Assembly (NCBI GenBank): GCA_002426555.1
Contig: DIQU01000004.1
Span: 894-12,800, forward strand
Length of the DNA stretch: 11,907 nucleotides
DNA from: Firmicutes bacterium UBA5454
GTDB lineage: Bacteria > Bacillota > Clostridia > Caldicoprobacterales > DTU083
Reading direction: 5' to 3'
The position numbers and the translations under genes were made by a program. Within the stretch, counting starts at the first letter, position 1, and every line of letters starts with the position of its first letter. The notes under the pieces are model-generated. The model ran no database searches. It saw only the letters and a program-made list of their open reading frames with translations, and had not been told where the DNA came from. Positions 1 to 5,258 of the stretch are shown here, one piece after another.

Positions 1-1706
1 CCAAGCTTATGAAAAAGTTTGTGGATCAGGAAAAAGCTTTTGAAATGATGAATAACGTTTACATTGTAAAAGAAAAAGCTTATTTCCGTGAACAGGCGGG
101 TCTTCTGGCTTCATCACTTGAGGATGGTAACCCTTGTCCTGTTTGCGGTTCTATTGTCCATCCCAGCAAGGCATGCTTGGCTGACGATGCACCCAGCGAA
201 GCAGAGCTGAATGAAATAAGACAAAAGACTGATATTGCCCGTAAGAATATGCAAGCTGCCAGCGAAAAGTCATCAAACAAAAAGGCAGAAATCGAGCTGG
301 CTGAAAAACGATTGCTTCATGCTTCCAAAGCATTTTTCTCCGACATGGATGAGAGCTTCAACCAGAAACAACTTACTTCCAGAATTGAATCTGCATTGAC
401 AGAAAACAGGGAAAAGAAGAAACAGAACGATGGTTTATATATTCAATTAAGAAAGCAAGTCTCCAGGAAAAAAGAATGCAGGGAACAGCTTGCTGAAAAT
501 GAGAAGCATTTACAGAAGAACGAAGTTGAGATCACTGACAATGAAGAGAAAAAAAACAAGATTATTGCAAAAATTGCTGCCGGAACCGGAGAATTTAAAA
601 CATTGAAATCCTCATTGGAGTATGAAGATAGTAAACAGGCTGCAGCATCAATAAAAAAGTGGAAATTGAATCTTGGTTCTTTGAAAGAAGCATTCAATAA
701 AGCAGAAGAAGCTTATCATTCTCTAAAGAATAAATTGGATGGGAACAATATTCTTTTAACCGATCAAAGAAAAAGGCTGACAATTACGACTCAGTCCAAA
801 CAACAGGCTTTTGAGGCGTATGCTGCAAAGCTGATTGAATGCAGTTTTCCTGATGAGGAGACCTATCACCAGGCACGAAAGACGGAATCAGAGATCAACT
901 TTTTAAAGGATTCCATTGAAAAGTATAAGAATCAAGTTAAAACTGTAGAACAGAATATACAGAGGCTTACCAAGGAAACAGAAAACAAAGAAAGACAGAA
1001 TATGGAACAGCTGGAGAGAGTAAAACAAAGGCTGGATCAGGAAATAAAGCAGGTGGAGGATTCCATAAAGATGTTAATAGTGCGTTCAGGAATCAATGTA
1101 CCAATAGCGGAAGCTCTTGACGAAGCAATCGCGAAGGCTGACGTCTACCAGCAGGAATACATGCTTGTCAGTAATCTCTCAAAAACAGCAAACGGTGAGC
1201 TGGCCGGCAGGCAAAAGCTGGCATTTGAGCAATATGTACAGGCTTCTTATTTCAACCGGGTACTTTTTGAGGCAAACAAGCGCTTGAAGATTATGAGCAA
1301 TAATCGTTTTGAGCTTCGTCGAAGGGAAGAAGCTGCAGACCTGAGCTCCAAGACTGGGCTGGATATGGATGTGCTGGATCATTATACCGGACGAATTCGA
1401 TCGGTAAAGTCGCTTTCAGGCGGTGAATCCTTCAAGGCCTCTCTGTCGCTGGCTCTGGGGCTTTCCGATGTGATACAAAGTTATGCAGGTGGTGTTGAAA
1501 TTGACACTTTATTTGTTGATGAAGGGTTTGGAGCACTGGATTCAGAATCATTGGAGCAGGCAATACAAACGCTGGCGGGGCTTACAGAAGGCAACCGCCT
1601 GGTTGGCATCATTTCCCATGTAAGTGAATTAAAAGAAAGGATTGACAGGCAGCTTGTAGTTAAAAAAAGCAACAGTGGCAGCACCATCAGCGTAATAACG
1701 CAGTAA
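1..1706 (+). CDS. sbcC: Exonuclease subunit SbcC, C-terminal half (5' end outside window)
   Basis: This is the ATPase subunit of the SbcCD (Rad50/Mre11-type) nuclease, which opens hairpins and trims double-strand ends. The frame is open to the window's left edge, so the ATG at position 9 is probably internal. Counting from that ATG, the zinc hook CPVC lies at residues 43-46, followed by about 300 residues of charged, Lys/Glu/Gln-rich antiparallel coiled coil. The C-terminal ABC ATPase lobe follows: signature LSGGE at 469-473, Walker B hydrophobic strand with catalytic DE at 504-505, and the switch histidine at 537 in the ISH triplet. Walker A and the first coiled-coil arm must lie upstream. 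About 565 residues from just before the hook to the end fits SbcC proteins of roughly 1000-1150 residues. The sbcD gene is normally just upstream and is not visible. The stop overlaps a small hairpin (TAATAACG/CGTTATTA, 1693-1718). Confidence 0.95.
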   Translation, partial: KLMKKFVDQEKAFEMMNNVYIVKEKAYFREQAGLLASSLEDGNPCPVCGSIVHPSKACLADDAPSEAELNEIRQKTDIARKNMQAASEKSSNKKAEIELAEKRLLHASKAFFSDMDESFNQKQLTSRIESALTENREKKKQNDGLYIQLRKQVSRKKECREQLAENEKHLQKNEVEITDNEEKKNKIIAKIAAGTGEFKTLKSSLEYEDSKQAAASIKKWKLNLGSLKEAFNKAEEAYHSLKNKLDGNNILLTDQRKRLTITTQSKQQAFEAYAAKLIECSFPDEETYHQARKTESEINFLKDSIEKYKNQVKTVEQNIQRLTKETENKERQNMEQLERVKQRLDQEIKQVEDSIKMLIVRSGINVPIAEALDEAIAKADVYQQEYMLVSNLSKTANGELAGRQKLAFEQYVQASYFNRVLFEANKRLKIMSNNRFELRRREEAADLSSKTGLDMDVLDHYTGRIRSVKSLSGGESFKASLSLALGLSDVIQSYAGGVEIDTLFVDEGFGALDSESLEQAIQTLAGLTEGNRLVGIISHVSELKERIDRQLVVKKSNSGSTISVITQ

Positions 1707-1725
1707 TACTCGTTATTATTCACAG

Positions 1726-1828
1726 TTGGTATGCTGCAACACTTAAATATTTTCATTTAAATCTTGTCATCCGAGTTCATCGAGGAATCTTAACAGAAAA
1801 GATCCGACCCAATTGCTTGGGATGATAT
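1726..1828. repeat. Degenerate intergenic repeat, copy 1
   Basis: This stretch after sbcC aligns by eye with 4525-4614. Shared blocks in the same order are TTGGTATGCT, CTTAAAT, CTTGTCAT, CGAGGA and AAAGATCC, ending in TGATAT. The inner part can fold: TCATCC and GGGATGA face each other, and CCCAA/TTGGG (1808-1821) form a short inner stem. Layout and sequence resemble the TGTCATTCTGAG-type palindromic repeats scattered through intergenic DNA of many bacteria. No coding potential is seen. Confidence 0.6.
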
Positions 1829-1830
1829 CG

Positions 1831-1873
1831 AAAGAGCTGTTGAAAACCTTGGACCGGCTTTCAACAGCTCTTT
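1831..1873. terminator. Bidirectional intrinsic terminator between convergent genes
   Basis: A perfect 15-bp inverted repeat (AAAGAGCTGTTGAAA at 1831-1845, complement at 1859-1873) encloses a 13-nt loop. The stem begins with AAA and ends with TTT, so either strand gives a hairpin with a short U stretch. It lies between sbcC (+) and the HEAT-repeat gene (-), whose stop is only 13 bp away, so it should end both transcripts. Confidence 0.85.
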
Positions 1874-1885
1874 CTCCAGTCGAAC

Positions 1886-2227
1886 TTATTCGCTGTGACC
1901 GTTGCTTATGTTTATTGCTCTTAAAACTTCTCTTGCTCTATCAACAACTTTGCTGTCGGAGTCATGTATCAGACTCTTAATATGTTCTACTGAATTCTTG
2001 TTGCTGAGTTGCTCTAAAGCGTCCAGAGCAGCCAATTTGATATCTGAGCTGCGATCGCGCAGGCATATAATGAGATAATTGAATACCTGCTCATTTTCCA
2101 CTTTACCCATAGCTTTTACGACAGCCTTGCGGAGTTCAGGGTTTTTTATGTTGGCAGCTTTTAACAGCTTTTCACCTTTACCCTTTTCAGCCCATTTTGC
2201 GATTTTCTCTTCTGATAAACCAAACAT
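1886..2227 (-). CDS. Small HEAT-repeat protein
   Basis: A 113-residue soluble protein, predicted cytoplasmic, with no signal peptide or membrane segment. After a short charged N-terminus it is built of paired amphipathic helices typical of HEAT or PBS-lyase HEAT-like repeats. One unit runs over residues about 28-58, with ELRKAVVKAMGKV then VFNYLIICLRD. Another covers about 59-92, with DIKLAALDALEQL then SVEHIKSLIHD. A last helix VVDRAREVLRAI begins a third. HEAT repeats serve as scaffolds for protein contacts; the partner here is unknown. The start is supported by AGAGGTGA a few bases upstream on the minus strand and by an extended -10 promoter further up. The gene is single, convergent with sbcC and divergent from the metG-like gene. 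Short free-standing HEAT proteins are common in Clostridia and rarely characterised. Confidence 0.8.
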   Translation of the reverse strand: MFGLSEEKIAKWAEKGKGEKLLKAANIKNPELRKAVVKAMGKVENEQVFNYLIICLRDRSSDIKLAALDALEQLSNKNSVEHIKSLIHDSDSKVVDRAREVLRAINISNGHSE

Positions 2228-2271
2228 CTTATCACCTCTGTTTTTTTCTATTTTTTATATACATAAAATAC

Positions 2272-2280
2272 ATTATAACA
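2272..2280 (-). promoter_or_regulatory. Extended -10 promoter of the HEAT-repeat gene
   Basis: Read on the minus strand this is TGTTATAAT, a TGn extension plus a consensus TATAAT, about 45 bp upstream of the HEAT-repeat start codon. No good -35 hexamer is seen at 17 bp, which fits extended -10 promoters. Confidence 0.55.
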
Positions 2281-2358
2281 TTTTTTTGTGAACTATGTGT
2301 GAATAAAAGCTAACATTTAAATATTTATTATGATATATCCAATTTTAACACTGGATTA

Positions 2359-2387
2359 TTTACATATCAAGCCAATTATGGTACTAT
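2359..2387 (+). promoter_or_regulatory. Sigma-A promoter of the metG-like gene
   Basis: TTTACA (2359-2364) and TACTAT (2382-2387) are separated by exactly 17 bp. Predicted transcription start is near 2394, giving a leader of about 94 nt. It is divergent from the HEAT-gene promoter. Confidence 0.7.
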
Positions 2388-2412
2388 AGCACATAAGGAT
2401 TTGAGTTTTTTG

Positions 2413-2459
2413 AATGCACTGGCTCTCGTCTTCAGATGAGGAAGAGGGCATTTTATTTC
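2413..2459 (+). promoter_or_regulatory. Structured leader upstream of the metG-like gene
   Basis: AATGC (2413-2417) pairs with GCATT (2448-2452), enclosing an imperfect stem with CTCGTC-TTCA-GATGAG at its tip. The stem is followed by an interrupted T-rich run ending near 2459. It lies inside the predicted leader and could be an attenuator or an mRNA-stability element. None of the T-box landmarks (AGGGTGGNACCGCG-type box, specifier domain) is present, so it is not a standard tRNA-responsive leader. Confidence 0.35.
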
Positions 2460-2487
2460 TTTTATGACTTAAGGAGAGATCAGATAC

Positions 2488-4476
2488 ATGGATACGGAAA
2501 ATATCAGACCTGTATTTCCCAAGCGGGCTGTTGTTACCGGGGGAATGCCCTATGGCAGTAAGGAACTGCATTTTGGTCATGTTGGTGGTGTGTTTGTTCA
2601 TGCCGATTTTTTTGCAAGGTTTCTGCGGGATCGTATAGGTGAGGACAATGTAATCTTTGTTTCGGGTACCGACTGCTACGGTTCCCCTATATCAGAGAGC
2701 TACCGTCAGCTGCTTGAAAATGCTGAGGCGGACTGCAGCATAGAGGAATTCGTAGCTTACAACTACAAGCTGCAAAAGGAAGCATTGGAGGAGTACAATA
2801 TAAGCCTCAATCTGTTTTCTGCTTCCGGGCTGGGACGAGCCAGGGAAATTCACGAACAGGTATCGGAAGAGGTATTTAATTGTCTTTATGATAATGGTTA
2901 TCTTAGCAAGAACACCACATCTCAGTTTTACGATTCTGAACTGGATGTTTATCTTAACGGTCGGCAGGTAGAAGGGTATTGTCCTATTGAAGGCTGCCGG
3001 TCTGATAAAGGCTACGCAGATGAGTGTTCTCTGGGGCATCAATATATGCCTTCTGAACTGATTAACCCTCGAAGCAAACTCACCGGGAACAAGCCGGTCT
3101 TGCGGGATGTTACCAACTGGTATTTCAAACTGGAAGATTTCCAGCCTCTCTTGCAGGAATGGGTAGATCATCTGATGCAGCTTCCCAATACCCGTCCCAT
3201 TCTAACTAATATCCTGCAGGAGTTTTTAAAGCCGCCAGTGATTTATGTAAAAAAAGACCATCAGAGTGAAGTCGATGCGCTTCGAAATCGTCTGCCGGAA
3301 TTTAAAACAGAGGAAGAAGAAAATAAAACCTCCTTTGAAATGATCTTTGAAAATCTGGAGGATCGAGAAAAAGCCTGTAATGAATTGACTGAAAACAATA
3401 TCCGATATCGTACAGGAAAGACTTTGGTTCCCTTCCGACTTACCGGGAATGCGGAATGGGGCGTACCGGCACCTGAAAGGGAAGGTGTTGAGGGACTGAC
3501 ATTCTGGGTATGGCCGGAGTCACTATGGGCACCTGTCTCCTTCACCAGAACTTATCTGGAGATGCAAAACCTGGGAGATGAAGAGTGGAAAAAATGGTGG
3601 TGTTCTCCAGATGCCGGAATTTATCAGTTTATAGGTGAAGACAATATCTATTTTTATGGTCTGGCAGAACCGGCTATGTTTATGGCGTTTCAAGGAAAAG
3701 GAGCTCTTTCAATTCATCCCGAAGAGGGTCACATACAGCTGCCCAATCTAATAGCCAACAGTCATGTATTGTTCCTTGACAAAAAGGCCAGCAGCAGCGG
3801 TGAGGTAAAGCCTCCAATGGCAAGAGAATTGCTGGAGCATTACACAGCAGAGCAGCTCAGGGCACACTTTTTAGGGCTGGGGTTGGGAATCAGAAGCGTT
3901 AGTTTTCAACCCAAGCCATTGAATCCCAAAGCCAATGAGAGAGACGGCGATCCTGTTTTAAAGGAAGGAAACCTGCTAACCAATGTACTTAACCGGCTTG
4001 CTCGTTCATGTTTCTACACCTCCCAGAAATACTATGAGGGTAAAATTCCCATAGGGCAGGTAAGGGAAGAGGTGCTGCAAAGTGCAAAGGAAACAATATT
4101 GGAATATGAACAGCTCATGTACAGGTATGAATTTCACAATATTATGAACTTGATGGATACCTATATTCGCAACGCCAATAAGTATTGGTCCAGCGGAATG
4201 AAGGAAGTAAAGGATACCGGCGATATGGATCTTCAAGCTCAAATTGTTGTGGATTCATTCCATATGCTAAGAACTGCCATTGTCCTCATGCATCCCGCAG
4301 CGCCGGAAGGGACGGAAATGGTATGCGAATATTTGGGTTTTGGGAAGGAATTTTGGGATTGGAGTCGAATTTTGGATACAGTATATGATTTTATGGAGAT
4401 TCCGAAGGAGCACGAACTGAAAACACTGGAACCCAGGGTAGACTTCTTTAAGAAGCACCCCAGTCAGCTGAAATAA
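2488..4476 (+). CDS. Divergent methionyl-tRNA synthetase-like protein (class I)
   Basis: A 662-residue class I aminoacyl-tRNA synthetase fold of the MetRS family. Recognisable in order: the HIGH element as HFGH (28-31); the GTDCYGSPI strand, equivalent to GTDEHG; a zinc-knuckle region with C165, C170, C180 and H184 instead of the usual CxxC pairs; NWYFKLEDF; WGVPAP (W324); WVWPESLWAP; FIGEDNIYFYG (381-391), where canonical enzymes have a GKD..FH pattern; KASSS (433-437) in place of KMSKS; then a helical anticodon-binding-like domain to the C-terminus. An extra segment of about 65 charged residues (about 254-318) precedes WGVPAP. The C-terminal EMAP/Trbp111-type tRNA-binding domain is absent. 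The start is fixed by AAGGAG at 2471-2476. Family membership is clear, but loss of the second KMSKS lysine makes normal Met-tRNA synthesis uncertain. It may be a specialised paralog, so I give no gene symbol. Confidence 0.8.
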   Translation: MDTENIRPVFPKRAVVTGGMPYGSKELHFGHVGGVFVHADFFARFLRDRIGEDNVIFVSGTDCYGSPISESYRQLLENAEADCSIEEFVAYNYKLQKEALEEYNISLNLFSASGLGRAREIHEQVSEEVFNCLYDNGYLSKNTTSQFYDSELDVYLNGRQVEGYCPIEGCRSDKGYADECSLGHQYMPSELINPRSKLTGNKPVLRDVTNWYFKLEDFQPLLQEWVDHLMQLPNTRPILTNILQEFLKPPVIYVKKDHQSEVDALRNRLPEFKTEEEENKTSFEMIFENLEDREKACNELTENNIRYRTGKTLVPFRLTGNAEWGVPAPEREGVEGLTFWVWPESLWAPVSFTRTYLEMQNLGDEEWKKWWCSPDAGIYQFIGEDNIYFYGLAEPAMFMAFQGKGALSIHPEEGHIQLPNLIANSHVLFLDKKASSSGEVKPPMARELLEHYTAEQLRAHFLGLGLGIRSVSFQPKPLNPKANERDGDPVLKEGNLLTNVLNRLARSCFYTSQKYYEGKIPIGQVREEVLQSAKETILEYEQLMYRYEFHNIMNLMDTYIRNANKYWSSGMKEVKDTGDMDLQAQIVVDSFHMLRTAIVLMHPAAPEGTEMVCEYLGFGKEFWDWSRILDTVYDFMEIPKEHELKTLEPRVDFFKKHPSQLK

Positions 4477-4490
4477 CAGTTTCGCGATAT

Positions 4491-4524
4491 TATTGTTGCA
4501 CACATGTGTTTTTGGGTAACAATA
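4491..4524 (+). terminator. Possible weak terminator hairpin after the metG-like gene
   Basis: TATTGTT (4491-4497) pairs with AACAATA (4518-4524). The loop contains the self-complementary ACACATGTGT (4500-4509) followed by a TTTTT stretch. The stem is AT-rich and the T run is inside it, so termination would be weak. mscL may therefore be partly co-transcribed; I saw no clear promoter of its own. Confidence 0.3.
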
Positions 4525-4614
4525 TTGGTATGCTCTAACTCTTAAATCTTGTCATTCTGAGTTTACCGAGGAGTCTGAGCAGGAAAGATCCTTCGCGAAT
4601 GCTCAGGGTGATAT
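4525..4614. repeat. Degenerate intergenic repeat, copy 2
   Basis: Same block order as 1726-1828. The outer parts TCATTCTGAG and CTCAGGGTGA form a stem with two G-U pairs, and the centre carries AGATCCTTCGCGAA. This copy is closest to the widespread TGTCATTCTGAG/CTCAGGATGACA repeat type. It ends about 40 bp before the mscL start codon, so an ATG at 4613 inside it is not a good start for mscL. Confidence 0.65.
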
Positions 4615-4654
4615 GTATGGGCATATAATTACTTCAATAGGGGGGTATCTCATT

Positions 4655-5059
4655 ATGTGGGAGGATTTTAAAAAATTTGCGCTAAAGGGTAATGTAATTG
4701 ATCTGGCAGTTGGTGTTGTTATAGGCGGAGCATTTGGGAAAATTGTCACTTCTCTTGTAAATGATGTCATCATGCCATTACTGGGGCTGATTACTGGTGG
4801 AATCAACATTACTCAGGCTAAGTGGATGATTCGGGAAGCAGCGGGAGAAACCCAACCAGCGCTTACTCTGAACTACGGGCAATTTTTACAGAATATTATC
4901 GACTTTTTTGTTATTGCACTTTCCATTTTCCTGGTGATTCGATTCTTTCAAAGGTTCCGCAAAAAAGAGCAGGAAGCTCCCAAACCTGAACCGAAACCGT
5001 CGAAAGAGGAAGTCCTGCTTACAGAAATTCGAGATTTACTTAAGGAATCAAACAGCTGA
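4655..5059 (+). CDS. mscL: Large-conductance mechanosensitive channel MscL
   Basis: A 134-residue inner-membrane channel, a homopentamer that opens under membrane tension to release solutes during hypo-osmotic shock. The sequence shows the short amphipathic N-terminal helix (MWEDFKKFALKGNVIDLAVG), the Gly/Ala-patterned pore helix TM1 (about residues 15-42, with VVIGGAFGKIV), a periplasmic loop with GGIN...YGQFLQNII, TM2 (about 72-93, IDFFVIALSIFLVIRFF), and a charged cytoplasmic C-terminal helix after a Pro/Lys linker (PKPEPKP). Length matches E. coli MscL (136 residues). The chosen start follows AGGGGGG (4639-4645) at good spacing and gives the standard MscL N-terminus. An in-frame ATG at 4613 would add 14 residues with no family match and lies in a repeat. 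The gene stands alone, between repeat copy 2 and the 5091-5173 palindrome. Confidence 0.95.
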   Translation: MWEDFKKFALKGNVIDLAVGVVIGGAFGKIVTSLVNDVIMPLLGLITGGINITQAKWMIREAAGETQPALTLNYGQFLQNIIDFFVIALSIFLVIRFFQRFRKKEQEAPKPEPKPSKEEVLLTEIRDLLKESNS

Positions 5060-5090
5060 ATTAATTAAAATTTCATAAGGGTAACAAACA

Positions 5091-5173
5091 AAATGTCATT
5101 TAGAATATATCGAGGAGTTTTTCCCAAGGGGTTTGAACTCTGTTTGAACTTTGTTATATTCTAAATGACTTTT
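5091..5173. repeat. Long palindromic element between mscL and nrdJ (repeat copy 3, diverged)
   Basis: GTCATTTAGAATATA (5095-5109) is a perfect 15-bp inverted repeat of 5155-5169; with flanking AAA/TTT it extends to 18 of 19 pairs (5091-5109 with 5155-5173). The 45-nt interior holds an inner pairing (GAGTT...AACTC) and a 9-bp direct repeat GTTTGAACT (5131-5139, 5142-5150). GTCAT followed after 11 bp by CGAGGA matches copy 2 exactly in spacing, which links it to that family. The right arm runs into TTTTT, so the RNA could also end mscL transcription. Confidence 0.6.
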
Positions 5174-5178
5174 TACTG

Positions 5179-5207
5179 TTGCACTACAGGTAGTAGTATG
5201 GTATAAT
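5179..5207 (+). promoter_or_regulatory. Sigma-A promoter of nrdJ
   Basis: TTGCAC (5179-5184), a 17-bp spacer and a perfect TATAAT (5202-5207). Predicted start is near 5214, giving a leader of about 45 nt with the ribosome site at its end. This is the strongest promoter in the window by match to consensus. Confidence 0.85.
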
Positions 5208-5220
5208 GAAAACATACTAC
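5193..5220. promoter_or_regulatory. Putative operator over the nrdJ -10 element
   Basis: GTAGTATG (5193-5200) and CATACTAC (5213-5220) form a perfect 8-bp inverted repeat with a 12-bp centre that contains the TATAAT box. A second small dyad ACTAC-AG-GTAGT (5183-5194) abuts it and overlaps the -35 and spacer. A dimeric repressor bound here would block RNA polymerase. It does not resemble the NrdR box I know (ACACWATATWTTGTGT-type), so the regulator is unknown. Confidence 0.5.
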
Positions 5221-5258
5221 ATAATGTGGTTTTTACAAATTTTCTTTGGAGGCGCAGT

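Noticed and set aside
2692..3171. Minus-strand open frame of 159 codons
   Set aside because: Lies wholly inside the MetRS-like gene, which has clear family motifs on the other strand; no promoter or ribosome site is seen.
4613..4654. Longer start for MscL at the in-frame ATG 4613
   Set aside because: The extra 14 residues have no counterpart in MscL, overlap the intergenic repeat, and the ATG at 4655 has a strong ribosome site and the canonical MscL N-terminus.
5179..5220. NrdR box at the nrdJ promoter
   Set aside because: The dyad sequence (GTAGTATG/CATACTAC) does not fit the NrdR consensus in arms or spacing, so it is listed only as an unassigned operator.
5226..5258. Longer start for NrdJ at ATG 5226
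   Set aside because: It lies about 12 nt from the predicted transcription start without a ribosome site; ATG 5259 follows TTTGGAGG at good spacing.
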